DNA from: Bacillota bacterium
Lineage (GTDB): Bacteria > Bacillota > Clostridia > Lachnospirales > Lachnospiraceae
DNA length: 60,569 bases
NCBI GenBank assembly: GCA_023458035.1
Contig: JAEXAX010000026.1
Coordinates: 1 to 60,569 of the forward strand
Direction: 5' to 3'
Part shown: positions 1-8,109 of the stretch, in pieces
Layout: every line of letters begins with the position of its first letter
How positions within the stretch are numbered: position 1 is the first letter of the stretch
The notes under the pieces: model-generated
Seen by the model: only the letters and a program-made list of their open reading frames with translations
What the model was told of the DNA's origin: nothing
Database searches by the model: none
Made by a program: the position numbers and the translations under genes

Positions 1-1
1 A

Positions 2-1138
2 AATAAAGAAGGGTATACACAACAGGTCGAAGAGCTGAACGGGCAGATGCTGGAGCTGCAGCGGCAGCAACAGAACGTGCAGGAAGCAATCATGGCCGGA
101 GAGGCCAGATTAAAGACTTTGCTTGAACAAAAAAAGTCGTATGAGCAAAGAATGAAAAAGCGAATCCGGTTTCTGTATGAGGATGGACGCAGCAGCTTGA
201 CGGTGGCCTTGCTGTCGGCTCATTCGGTCAGTGAATTTGTCAATCGTTTTGATTACATAGCGGATATGAGCAAATATGACCGTGATCAGATGGAAGGCTA
301 TCAAAAATTGAGTGCTGTCATCGAGGAGGAAAAGACGGCTCTGACCGAAAAACAAGCGCAGCTGGAAGCTATAGCAGCAGATACGCAAAATACCCTGGCT
401 TCTTATGAGGCGCTGGCAGCGGAGGCTGCCCGGACGGCTTCGGCATCCGAGCATCAGCGGAGTGAGGTGTCCAGAGAGAAACAGACTTTAAGCAGTGAGC
501 TGGCCGGCGAGCAGGCTGAGCTGGATCGGTTGGTGGCAGAAGCCAAAGCGGCCGAGGAAGCAAATGCGGCGGCGGTGGAGGCGGCCAGAAAAGCTCAAGA
601 GGAGGCGATCAGGCAGGCCGCAAAGCCGGATCGGCCGGCGGCTGAGCAGGGGGAGGCTGCAAATAAGCCGGACAACTCGCAGCAAGCGGCGCCGTCCGGA
701 CCGACGGTTCCGCAGCACAGCGGCGCCTATGCCTATACGGCGGATGAATTAAATAAAATGACAGCCATCGTTTACTGCGAAGCAGGCGGCGAACCGTATA
801 TCGGGCAAGTGGCAGTGGCCAGCGTGATCCTAAACCGGGTTGACAGCTCCAGCTTTGCGAATACCATCGAAGGAGTGATCATGGCGCCCTACCAGTTCAG
901 CCCGACCATTGATTATACCGGTCACGGCAGTCGCTATCAGCTGATCCTGAAGGATGTGATCGCCAATCCGGGGAAATATCAGTCGGTGCGTAACGCTTCA
1001 CTGGCAGCACTGGCGGGTGAGAAGCCGGTCGGTCACTTTCTGTTTTTCCATACCATTCAGTTGGGGCCGGAGTCGGGCGGCATTGTTATTGGTAACCATG
1101 TCTTCTATGAGGTCTGGGTTCAGCACGATTATAACTAA
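2..1138 (+). CDS. Coiled-coil cell-wall hydrolase, SleB type (5' partial)
   Basis: The frame is open from base 2, so the start lies upstream of the window; 378 residues are visible. The first ~210 residues are a charged coiled coil rich in Glu, Lys and Ala, of the kind found in PcsB/CwlO-like peptidoglycan hydrolase regulators. A short linker rich in Pro, Gln and Ser follows. The last ~130 residues form a Hydrolase_2 (SleB cortex-lytic) domain: the segment IVYCEAGGEPYIGQVAVASV with its catalytic-type Glu, then ILNRV and YQFSP. The family hydrolyses peptidoglycan outside the membrane. I infer a role in wall remodelling or cell division; a spore-cortex role is possible. No export signal can be seen because the N-terminus is missing. 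Confidence 0.85.
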   Translation, partial: NKEGYTQQVEELNGQMLELQRQQQNVQEAIMAGEARLKTLLEQKKSYEQRMKKRIRFLYEDGRSSLTVALLSAHSVSEFVNRFDYIADMSKYDRDQMEGYQKLSAVIEEEKTALTEKQAQLEAIAADTQNTLASYEALAAEAARTASASEHQRSEVSREKQTLSSELAGEQAELDRLVAEAKAAEEANAAAVEAARKAQEEAIRQAAKPDRPAAEQGEAANKPDNSQQAAPSGPTVPQHSGAYAYTADELNKMTAIVYCEAGGEPYIGQVAVASVILNRVDSSSFANTIEGVIMAPYQFSPTIDYTGHGSRYQLILKDVIANPGKYQSVRNASLAALAGEKPVGHFLFFHTIQLGPESGGIVIGNHVFYEVWVQHDYN

Positions 1139-1245
1139 AACGGAGAATTTTCGCCTGTGACGGCAAATTGACTTGCCAAGCGGCGTGCGGAGGAGTATTG
1201 TTCTGTAAAGGAAGTTATTCGCGTTAGTTTGAGGAGATAAAGGTT

Positions 1246-1629
1246 ATGATGGTAACGTTGATGAAGGGGAAGATCCATCGGGCGACGATCACCCAGGCGG
1301 ATCTGAACTATGTTGGCAGTATCACGGTTGATGAGGATCTGATGGATGCCGCCGGAATTATGGAATATGAGCAGGTTCATGTCGTGGATATCGATAACGG
1401 CAGCCGCCTGGTCACCTATGTGATCAGGGGAGAAAGAGGCTCCGGTATGATCTGTTTGAACGGAGCGGCCGCCAGACTGGTTTCGGTTGGTGACAAGTGT
1501 ATCATTATGTGCTATGCCGCTTTTACTGCGGAAGAAGCCCGTCAGCATGAGCCGGCAGTGATCTTTGTCGATGAGAATAACAGGCTGGTCGCCAGAGAAA
1601 ATGCCGAACACCACGGCGAGCTTCGATAG
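1246..1629 (+). CDS. panD: Aspartate 1-decarboxylase proenzyme
   Basis: PanD converts L-aspartate to beta-alanine for pantothenate and coenzyme A synthesis in the cytoplasm. The protein of 127 residues has the family's usual length. It carries KGKIHRATITQADLNYVGS, in which the Gly-Ser pair is the self-cleavage site that makes the pyruvoyl cofactor, followed by ITVDEDLMDAAGI and the conserved RGSGMICLNGAAA. A GAGGAG site precedes the ATG at 1246; an ATG at 1249 is equally possible. No panB or panC lies beside it in this window, so it stands apart from the usual pan operon. Its 3' end runs into a tandem 15-bp duplication. Confidence 0.95.
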   Translation: MMVTLMKGKIHRATITQADLNYVGSITVDEDLMDAAGIMEYEQVHVVDIDNGSRLVTYVIRGERGSGMICLNGAAARLVSVGDKCIIMCYAAFTAEEARQHEPAVIFVDENNRLVARENAEHHGELR

Positions 1630-1646
1630 TTCGAGCTTCGATAGTT
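1617..1646 (+). repeat. Tandem 15-bp duplication over the panD stop
   Basis: The 15-mer CGAGCTTCGATAGTT occurs twice head to tail without a gap. The first copy contains the last codons and TAG stop of panD; the second lies just after it. It looks like a recent slippage duplication with no effect on the protein. Confidence 0.9.
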
Positions 1647-1657
1647 GTAGGAAGTCA

Positions 1658-1686
1658 TTGACAAAATTATAAGAAAAAAGTATAAT
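1658..1686 (+). promoter_or_regulatory. Promoter of the str operon (rpsL)
   Basis: TTGACA at 1658-1663 and TATAAT at 1681-1686 are separated by 17 nt, an exact sigma-A consensus. It lies about 100 nt upstream of the rpsL start, giving a leader of roughly 95 nt. Confidence 0.93.
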
Positions 1687-1690
1687 ATAA

Positions 1691-1723
1691 GGGTATGCGT
1701 AGATTGCAGTCTTACGCCTACCC
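1691..1723 (+). promoter_or_regulatory. 5'-terminal hairpin of the rpsL leader
   Basis: GGGTATGCGTA (1691-1701) pairs with TACGCCTACCC (1713-1723) with a single mismatch and an 11-nt loop. It begins at about the predicted transcription start, so the mRNA would start with a hairpin. There is no U-tract, so it is not a terminator. Protection of the 5' end or autogenous control by a ribosomal protein are both possible. Confidence 0.65.
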
Positions 1724-1787
1724 TTACTTTTATGTAAAGACTAATATTGACTGCCGCAACCCATCAAATTTTAAAGGAGGTAAACTA

Positions 1788-2210
1788 ATGCCAACATTTA
1801 ATCAGCTTGTAAAGCAGGGCAGACATACTGCCAAGAAAAAATCTACGGCACCGGCTCTGCAGAAGAGTTTTAACTCTTTAAGAAAAAAGAGTAATGACGT
1901 ATCAGCTCCTCAGAAAAGAGGGGTATGTACCGCTGTTAAGACGACGACTCCGAAAAAGCCGAACTCAGCTTTGAGAAAGATCGCCAGAGTGCGTTTGTCC
2001 AACGGGATCGAGGTGACATCCTATATTCCGGGTGAGGGACATAACTTACAGGAGCATAGCGTGGTACTGATCCGCGGAGGTAGAGTGCGTGACCTTCCGG
2101 GTACCAGATATCACATCATCAGAGGTACTCTGGATACCGCTGGTGTTGCCAACAGAAAGCAGGCTCGTTCCAAGTACGGAGCTAAGAGACCGAAGGCTGC
2201 TAAGAAATAA
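1788..2210 (+). CDS. rpsL: 30S ribosomal protein S12
   Basis: S12 sits at the decoding centre of the small subunit. The start is the ATG at 1788 behind AAAGGAGG; it gives MPTFNQLVKQGRH, the normal family N-terminus, and 140 residues. The protein has the Firmicutes insertion after residue 20 and the conserved TTTPKKPNSALRK loop, with Lys56 at the position of E. coli Lys43. At residue 101 (codon 2088-2090, CGT) the loop GGRVRDLPG has Arg where E. coli has Lys88. Changes of that lysine, including to Arg, are known streptomycin-resistance alleles. It is the first gene of rpsL-rpsG-fusA. Confidence 0.98.
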   Translation: MPTFNQLVKQGRHTAKKKSTAPALQKSFNSLRKKSNDVSAPQKRGVCTAVKTTTPKKPNSALRKIARVRLSNGIEVTSYIPGEGHNLQEHSVVLIRGGRVRDLPGTRYHIIRGTLDTAGVANRKQARSKYGAKRPKAAKK

Positions 2211-2382
2211 TCAAACAGAATCTGATTCGTATCACAAACAGACACTGTATGGTGCTTGATTTTACCTCGGAGATTGTGACCAAGCGGGTTGCGGGGAGCA
2301 GTGAAGATAAAACGAGCACGAACACAAGTAAGAAACATGTGAGTACCGATGATTTAAGGAATATATTAAGGAGGGAAGTACC

Positions 2383-2853
2383 GTGCCACGTAAAGGACAT
2401 ACTCAGAAAAGAGACGTGCTGGCAGATCCGTTGTACAACAACAAGGTCGTGACCAAGTTGATCAACAACGTGATGTTAGACGGAAAAAAAGGTGTTGCCC
2501 AGAAGATCGTATACGGAGCATTTAGTAAGATCGCTGAGAAGAGCGGCAAGGATGCGGTAGAGGTTTTTGAAGAGGCAATGAACAATATCATGCCGGTATT
2601 GGAAGTAAAGGCAAGAAGAATCGGCGGAGCCACCTATCAGGTGCCGATCGAGGTTCGCGCCGAAAGAAGACAGGCTTTGGGTCTGCGCTGGTTGACCATG
2701 TTCTCCAGAAAAAGAGGAGAGAAGACCATGGAAGACAGACTGGCAAACGAAATCATGGACGCTGCCAATAACACCGGCGCATCCGTGAAGAGAAAAGAAG
2801 ACATGCATAAGATGGCAGACGCTAATAAGGCATTTGCTCATTACAGATTCTAA
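2383..2853 (+). CDS. rpsG: 30S ribosomal protein S7
   Basis: S7 nucleates assembly of the 30S head and in other bacteria represses its own operon. The start is GTG at 2383 behind AAGGAGGG, giving MPRKGHTQKR and 156 residues, the normal length. The conserved segments KARRIGGATYQVP, ALGLRWL and ANKAFAHYRF are intact. The 172-nt gap after rpsL is longer than usual for this pair and shows no promoter or terminator, so co-transcription is likely; it could hold the S7 autoregulatory site. Confidence 0.98.
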   Translation: MPRKGHTQKRDVLADPLYNNKVVTKLINNVMLDGKKGVAQKIVYGAFSKIAEKSGKDAVEVFEEAMNNIMPVLEVKARRIGGATYQVPIEVRAERRQALGLRWLTMFSRKRGEKTMEDRLANEIMDAANNTGASVKRKEDMHKMADANKAFAHYRF

Positions 2854-2868
2854 TAAGGGGGGAAAACC

Positions 2869-4986
2869 TTGGCTGGAAGAGAATATCCTTTAGACAGGAC
2901 CAGAAATATCGGTATCATGGCTCACATTGATGCCGGTAAGACCACTCTGACAGAGCGTATCCTGTATTATACCGGTGTTAATTATAAGATCGGTGATACT
3001 CATACAGGTGATGCCACCATGGACTGGATGGAGCAGGAGCAGGAGAGAGGTATTACCATTACTTCTGCAGCGACGACCTGTCATTGGACACATCAGATTG
3101 AAACAAAAAATGACCCGAACGCATTGGAGCATCGCATCAACATCATCGACACTCCGGGACACGTTGACTTCACGGTAGAGGTTGAACGTTCCCTGCGTGT
3201 GCTGGATGGCGCTGTCGGCGTTTTCTGTGCTAAGGGTGGTGTGGAGCCGCAGTCCGAGAATGTTTGGAGACAGGCTGACACCTACAATGTACCGAGAATG
3301 GCTTTTATCAATAAGATGGATATTCTGGGTGCAAACTTCTACGGAGCGGTAGAGCAGATCAAGGAGCGTTTGGGTAAGAACGCGGTCCCGATCATGCTGC
3401 CGATCGGTAAGGAGGATGAATTTAAAGGAATTATCGATTTATATGAGATGCAGGCCTATATCTATAATGACGATAAGGGCGAGGATATCTCGATCGTTCC
3501 GATTCCGGAGGATATGCAGGATGATGCTGAACTGTGGAGAAATGACATGGTTGAGAAGATCTGCGAGCTGGACGATGACCTGATGATGGCTTATCTGGAC
3601 GGCGAAGAGCCGACCAATGAGCAGTTAAAGGCCGTTATGCGTAAGGGAACCTGTGAGTGTACCATTATCCCGGTATGCTGTGGTACCGCTTATCGTAACA
3701 AGGGCGTGCAGAAGCTACTGGATGCGGTAATTGACTTTATGCCGTCTCCGATTGATATCCCGGCTATCGAGGGTACCGACGATGAGGGCAATCCGGTTGT
3801 AAGACATTCTTCCGATGATGAGCCGTTCTCAGCGCTGGCCTTCAAGATCATGGCTGATCCGTTTGTCGGAAAGCTGGCCTTCTTCCGTGTGTATTCCGGT
3901 ACCATGAACTCCGGTTCTTATGTACTGAATGCGACCAAGGGCAAAAAGGAGCGTGTCGGACGTATCGTGCAGATGCACGCAAACAAGCGTCAAGAGATTG
4001 ACAAGGTATACTCCGGAGATATCGCTGCGGCTGTCGGCTTTAAGCTGACCACCACCGGTGATACCATTTGTGATGAAAAAGCGCCGGTTATTCTGGAGTC
4101 GATGGAGTTCCCGGAGCCGGTTATCGAACTGGCAATCGAGCCGAAGACCAAGGCCGGTCAGGGCAAGATGGGCGAAGCGCTGGCAAAGCTGGCCGAAGAG
4201 GATCCGACTTTCCGAGCGCATACCGACGAAGAGACCGGACAAACCATCATCGCCGGAATGGGCGAGTTGCACTTAGAGATCATCGTAGACAGATTGCTGC
4301 GTGAATTTAAGGTGGAGGCCAATGTGGGCGCTCCGCAGGTTGCTTATAAAGAAACCATTACCAAGCCGGTTGATGTGGACAGCAAGTATGCTAAACAGTC
4401 CGGCGGACGCGGACAGTATGGACATTGTAAGGTTAAGTTTGAGCCGATGGATGTTAACGGCGAAGAGACCTTCAAGTTTGAGTCAAGCGTTGTCGGCGGC
4501 TCTATTCCGAAGGAATACATCCCGGCGGTCGGAGAAGGTATCGAAGAGGCTACCAAGGCAGGTATTCTGGGCGGCTTCCCGGTACTGGGTGTTTATGCGA
4601 ATGTATATGACGGCTCCTACCATGAGGTCGACTCCTCCGAGATGGCCTTCCATATTGCCGGCTCCATGGCCTTCAAGGATGCTATGGCAAAGGGAGCGCC
4701 GGTTCTGTTAGAGCCGATCATGAAGGTGGAAGTAACCATGCCGGAAGACTACATGGGTGATGTCATCGGTGATATCAATTCCCGCCGCGGACGTATCGAA
4801 GGTATGGACGATATCGGCGGCGGTAAGATGGTTCGCGGCTATGTTCCGCTGGCTGAAATGTTCGGCTATGCAACTGACCTTCGTTCCAGGACCCAGGGAC
4901 GCGGTAACTACTCGATGTTCTTTGAGAAGTACGAGCCGGTTCCGAAGTCTGTTCAGGAAAAAGTATTGTCTGCCAAAGGCAAGTAA
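2869..4986 (+). CDS. fusA: Translation elongation factor G
   Basis: EF-G drives ribosomal translocation by GTP hydrolysis. The start is a TTG at 2869 directly behind a GGGGGG-type site; it yields MAGREYPLDRTRNIGIMAHI and 705 residues. The GTPase motifs are canonical: AHIDAGKT (G1), DTPGHVDF (G3, with the catalytic His) and NKMD (G4). The domain III-V landmarks GGRGQYGH and GYATDLRS are present. It is the third gene of the str operon, 15 nt after rpsG. It is the reference for the divergent paralogue at 35.1 kb. Confidence 0.98.
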   Translation: MAGREYPLDRTRNIGIMAHIDAGKTTLTERILYYTGVNYKIGDTHTGDATMDWMEQEQERGITITSAATTCHWTHQIETKNDPNALEHRINIIDTPGHVDFTVEVERSLRVLDGAVGVFCAKGGVEPQSENVWRQADTYNVPRMAFINKMDILGANFYGAVEQIKERLGKNAVPIMLPIGKEDEFKGIIDLYEMQAYIYNDDKGEDISIVPIPEDMQDDAELWRNDMVEKICELDDDLMMAYLDGEEPTNEQLKAVMRKGTCECTIIPVCCGTAYRNKGVQKLLDAVIDFMPSPIDIPAIEGTDDEGNPVVRHSSDDEPFSALAFKIMADPFVGKLAFFRVYSGTMNSGSYVLNATKGKKERVGRIVQMHANKRQEIDKVYSGDIAAAVGFKLTTTGDTICDEKAPVILESMEFPEPVIELAIEPKTKAGQGKMGEALAKLAEEDPTFRAHTDEETGQTIIAGMGELHLEIIVDRLLREFKVEANVGAPQVAYKETITKPVDVDSKYAKQSGGRGQYGHCKVKFEPMDVNGEETFKFESSVVGGSIPKEYIPAVGEGIEEATKAGILGGFPVLGVYANVYDGSYHEVDSSEMAFHIAGSMAFKDAMAKGAPVLLEPIMKVEVTMPEDYMGDVIGDINSRRGRIEGMDDIGGGKMVRGYVPLAEMFGYATDLRSRTQGRGNYSMFFEKYEPVPKSVQEKVLSAKGK

Positions 4987-5005
4987 TAAAAAGTGATTTT
5001 TTAGC

Positions 5006-5034
5006 TTGAAAAAGCCTGAACTTTCAAATATAAT
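5006..5034 (+). promoter_or_regulatory. Promoter of tuf
   Basis: TTGAAA at 5006-5011 and TATAAT at 5029-5034 with a 17-nt spacer lie between fusA and tuf. tuf can therefore be expressed separately from the str operon, although read-through from fusA is not excluded by any visible terminator. Confidence 0.85.
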
Positions 5035-5095
5035 CTAGGTTAGGCTATTAAGCGAAAAACTATAAACCACAAGAGTTTAAGGAGGACATTTCAAA

Positions 5096-6289
5096 ATGGC
5101 AAAGGCTAAATTTGAGAGAAACAAACCGCATTGTAATATTGGTACCATCGGACACGTTGACCATGGTAAAACCACTCTGACCGCTGCTATCACCAAGACC
5201 CTGCACGAGAGACTGGGTACAGGTGAAGCTGTAGCTTTCGAGAACATCGACAAGGCTCCGGAAGAGAGAGAGCGTGGTATCACCATCTCTACCTCTCACG
5301 TAGAGTACGAGTCAAAACTTCGTCACTATGCACACGTTGACTGCCCGGGACATGCCGACTATGTTAAGAACATGATCACCGGTGCTGCTCAGATGGACGG
5401 CGCTATCTTAGTAGTAGCTGCTACCGATGGTGTTATGGCTCAGACCAAGGAGCACATCCTGTTATCCCGTCAGGTAGGCGTACCGTACATCGTTGTATTC
5501 ATGAACAAGTGTGATATGGTTGATGACGAAGAGCTGTTAGACCTGGTTGAGATGGAAATCAGAGACCTGTTAAGCGAATATGAGTTCCCGGGCGATGATA
5601 CTCCGGTTATCCGTGGTTCCGCTCTGAAGGCTCTGGAAGATCCGTCCAGCGAGTGGGGCGAGAAGATCATCGAGCTGATGGATGCTGTAGACAGCTGGAT
5701 TCCGGAACCGCAGCGTGCAACCGATCTGCCGTTCCTGATGCCGGTTGAGGACGTATTCTCCATCACCGGTCGTGGTACAGTAGCTACCGGTAGAGTAGAG
5801 CGTGGTACCCTGCATGTATCTGACGAAGTTGAAATCGTTGGTATCAAGGAAGAAACCAAGAAGGTTGTTGTAACCGGTATCGAGATGTTCCGTAAGGAGC
5901 TGGATGAGGCTCAGGCAGGTGATAACATCGGTGCGTTGCTTCGTGGTGTTCAGAGAACTGAGATCGAAAGAGGTCAGGTTCTGGTTAAGCCGGGCAGCAT
6001 CAAGTGCCACACCAAGTTTACCGCTCAGGTTTACGTTCTGACCAAGGAAGAGGGTGGACGTCATACTCCGTTCTTCAACAACTACAGACCGCAGTTCTAC
6101 TTCAGAACAACCGACGTTACCGGTGTGATCAATTTACCGGAAGGCGTTGAGATGTGTATGCCGGGCGATAACGTAGAGATGAGCATCGAGCTGATTCATC
6201 CGATCGCTATGGAGCAGGGTCTGTCCTTCGCTATCCGTGAAGGTGGCCGTACCGTAGGTTCGGGTCGTGTTGCCAGCGTTCTTGACTAA
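5096..6289 (+). CDS. tuf: Translation elongation factor Tu
   Basis: EF-Tu carries aminoacyl-tRNA to the ribosome as a GTP complex. The 397-residue protein begins MAKAKFERNKPH behind AAGGAGG. All GTPase motifs are canonical: GHVDHGKT, DCPGHADY and NKCD. Domains II and III are complete to the end, GGRTVGSGRVASVLD. Codon use is strongly biased as expected for a very highly expressed gene. It is followed by a strong terminator and not by the S10 operon. Confidence 0.99.
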   Translation: MAKAKFERNKPHCNIGTIGHVDHGKTTLTAAITKTLHERLGTGEAVAFENIDKAPEERERGITISTSHVEYESKLRHYAHVDCPGHADYVKNMITGAAQMDGAILVVAATDGVMAQTKEHILLSRQVGVPYIVVFMNKCDMVDDEELLDLVEMEIRDLLSEYEFPGDDTPVIRGSALKALEDPSSEWGEKIIELMDAVDSWIPEPQRATDLPFLMPVEDVFSITGRGTVATGRVERGTLHVSDEVEIVGIKEETKKVVVTGIEMFRKELDEAQAGDNIGALLRGVQRTEIERGQVLVKPGSIKCHTKFTAQVYVLTKEEGGRHTPFFNNYRPQFYFRTTDVTGVINLPEGVEMCMPGDNVEMSIELIHPIAMEQGLSFAIREGGRTVGSGRVASVLD

Positions 6290-6305
6290 TTGATTAGCTG
6301 ACTGA

Positions 6306-6340
6306 AAGGGGCTGTCGCGTAAGTGACAGTCTCTTTTTGT
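6306..6340 (+). terminator. Terminator after tuf
   Basis: The inverted repeat GCTGTCGC / GTGACAGT with a short loop, followed by CTCTTTTT, ends the str-tuf unit 20-50 nt after the tuf stop. Confidence 0.88.
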
Positions 6341-6395
6341 TATATACTGAGGTGTTTTATATAACCTATAGTCGGTATTAGGAAGGGGGTCAACT

Positions 6396-6467
6396 ATGAA
6401 AAAAGAATTGATACTCTTAGTCATGGTAACCCTGCTGTTTATGGGGTATAAAAAACAGCCAAGGTGA
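6396..6467 (+). CDS. Possible 23-residue hydrophobic peptide
   Basis: An ATG at 6396 follows a strong GGAAGGGGG site at good spacing and opens a 23-codon frame. It starts MKKELILLVMVTLLFMGYKK, that is two lysines and then a hydrophobic run like a signal or small membrane peptide. No relative is recognised. It lies between the tuf terminator and a strong hairpin at 6559, so it could be a stand-alone small transcript. A remnant of a longer gene is the main alternative. Confidence 0.35.
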   Translation: MKKELILLVMVTLLFMGYKKQPR

Positions 6468-6558
6468 CCGAAGAGATGGAAACAGATCATAAGTCGGTGC
6501 GTGGTAGGCCGATCCCCTATTCTTGGTACGCGGGGGAATAGAATGCAACAGGATGATA

Positions 6559-6597
6559 GAAAAAATGGTTCTCCAATTTGTAGGGAGCCATTTTTTG
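6559..6597. terminator. Bidirectional hairpin upstream of rho
   Basis: AAAAAATGG-CTCC and GGAG-CCATTTTTT pair around an 8-9 nt loop with a 2-nt bulge. Runs of A before and T after make it a plausible terminator in both directions. It would insulate the rho promoter from tuf read-through. Confidence 0.75.
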
Positions 6598-6637
6598 AAA
6601 TTTTCGCAGAAAACCCAAGGACAAAATAACTTTTCTT

Positions 6638-6666
6638 TTGCCTTTTCTGCGCATTTCGACTACAAT
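6638..6666 (+). promoter_or_regulatory. Promoter of rho-galM
   Basis: TTGCCT at 6638-6643 and TACAAT at 6661-6666 are 17 nt apart. Transcription would begin near 6673, which makes an ATG at 6675 almost leaderless and supports the ATG at 6732 as the rho start. Confidence 0.75.
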
Positions 6667-6731
6667 GGTATGTAATGAACAGACACAGCCACTTGAAAGG
6701 AAAAGCCGACTGCGGTCGGTCATCAAACGAA

Positions 6732-8108
6732 ATGAAAAGAGAAGAATTACTTTCGCTGTCGCTGACAGCCCTAAAGGAAATGGCCAAGCAGGCCGGCATG
6801 AAAAATGTATCGCTGATGAGAAAGTCAGAGCTGATTGATGCTTTGGCCGAACAGGAAACTGTCCGGGCACAGCCGTCAGGACCGGCGGCCGTCAGTCGGC
6901 AGCCGCTTGGAGGACGTGAGAGAGATACAAATCGTGAAATCAGAACAAATGACAACCGCTCGGTAGAAGGAGTGGTGGAGCCTCCTATGGAGGTGGAAGG
7001 TATACTGGAGGTCCGTGAAGAGGGCTTTGGCTTTCTGCGCGGAAATAATTATCTGCCGACGGAGAATGACATCTATATCGCTCCGTCTATCATCAGACGA
7101 TTCGGTTTGCGTACCGGAGATGTACTGTCCGGTGTAACGCGAGAAAAGACCGCCCTAGAAAAGTTTGCCGCCCTGGGGATGCTGCGCCGGGTTAACGGTT
7201 TTGGTCTGCGTGAGATCGAGCAACGAACCAGATTTGAGAATATGACGCCGATTTTTCCAAATGAAAGACTGCGACTGGAACGTTCCGGTTCCGGCATGGC
7301 CATGCGTCTGATGGATTTACTGACGCCCATCGGAAAGGGTCAGCGAGGTATGATCGTTTCACCGCCAAAGGCCGGAAAGACGACCCTGTTAAAGGATGTG
7401 GCTAAGTCCATTCTGCAGAATAATCCGGAGGTGCATTTGATCATCTTATTGATAGATGAGCGGCCGGAGGAAGTGACAGATATGAAGGAGTCGATCTTTG
7501 GCAGCAATGTGGAGGTGATTCATTCCACCTTTGACGAAAAGGCGGATAATCATGTTCGGGTATCCGAGATGACCGTCGAAAGAGCCAGACGACTGGTGGA
7601 AAGCCACAAGGATGTGGTTATCCTGCTGGACAGCATCACCCGTTTGACCAGGGCTTATAATCTGGTGGTGCCGGCCAGCGGCCGAACCCTGTCCGGCGGT
7701 CTGGACCCTGCATCTTTGTATATGCCGAAGCGCTTCTTCGGAGCCGCCAGAAACATGAAGGAAAAGGGCAGTCTGACCATTTTGGCTACCGCCTTGATCG
7801 ATACCGGCAGCCGTATGGATGACGTGGTATATGAAGAATTCAAGGGAACCGGAAATATGGAAGTGATTCTGGATCGTAAGCTGTCGGAACGTCGGATTTT
7901 CCCAGCCATCGATATTCCGAAGTCCAGTACCAGAAGAGAAGATCTGCTGTTGAATCAGGAGGAACAGGAAGCTGTGTACCGGGTTCGCCGGGCCATCGGG
8001 TCTATGCGTCAAGAGGATGCGGTCGAGAAGGTATTGGATTTGATGAATAAGACCAGGGACAACCGGACGTTCTGTCAGAGAATCGCAAAAGAAGAGTGGG
8101 GGAACTAG
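6732..8108 (+). CDS. rho: Transcription termination factor Rho
   Basis: Rho is the hexameric RNA helicase that ends transcription of untranslated RNA. The N-terminal Rho_N helix-extended-loop-helix (MKREELLSLSLTALKEMAKQ) is followed by a cold-shock RNA-binding fold (EGFGFLRGNNYLP, DIYIAPS). The ATPase domain has the P-loop PPKAGKTTLLKD, Walker B VVILLDSITR, and the central-channel region GGLDPASLYMPKRFFGAARN. The 458-residue length is normal. The start is uncertain: no good ribosome site precedes 6732, and 6675 (ATG) or 6693 (TTG) are in frame, but the promoter position favours 6732. galM follows after one base. Confidence 0.96.
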   Translation: MKREELLSLSLTALKEMAKQAGMKNVSLMRKSELIDALAEQETVRAQPSGPAAVSRQPLGGRERDTNREIRTNDNRSVEGVVEPPMEVEGILEVREEGFGFLRGNNYLPTENDIYIAPSIIRRFGLRTGDVLSGVTREKTALEKFAALGMLRRVNGFGLREIEQRTRFENMTPIFPNERLRLERSGSGMAMRLMDLLTPIGKGQRGMIVSPPKAGKTTLLKDVAKSILQNNPEVHLIILLIDERPEEVTDMKESIFGSNVEVIHSTFDEKADNHVRVSEMTVERARRLVESHKDVVILLDSITRLTRAYNLVVPASGRTLSGGLDPASLYMPKRFFGAARNMKEKGSLTILATALIDTGSRMDDVVYEEFKGTGNMEVILDRKLSERRIFPAIDIPKSSTRREDLLLNQEEQEAVYRVRRAIGSMRQEDAVEKVLDLMNKTRDNRTFCQRIAKEEWGN

Positions 8109-8109
8109 G

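Noticed and set aside
1153..1186. Nested hairpin (CGCC/GGCG with GGCAA/TTGCC) between the hydrolase gene and panD
   Set aside because: No T-tract follows, so it is not convincing as a terminator, and no known riboswitch is matched.
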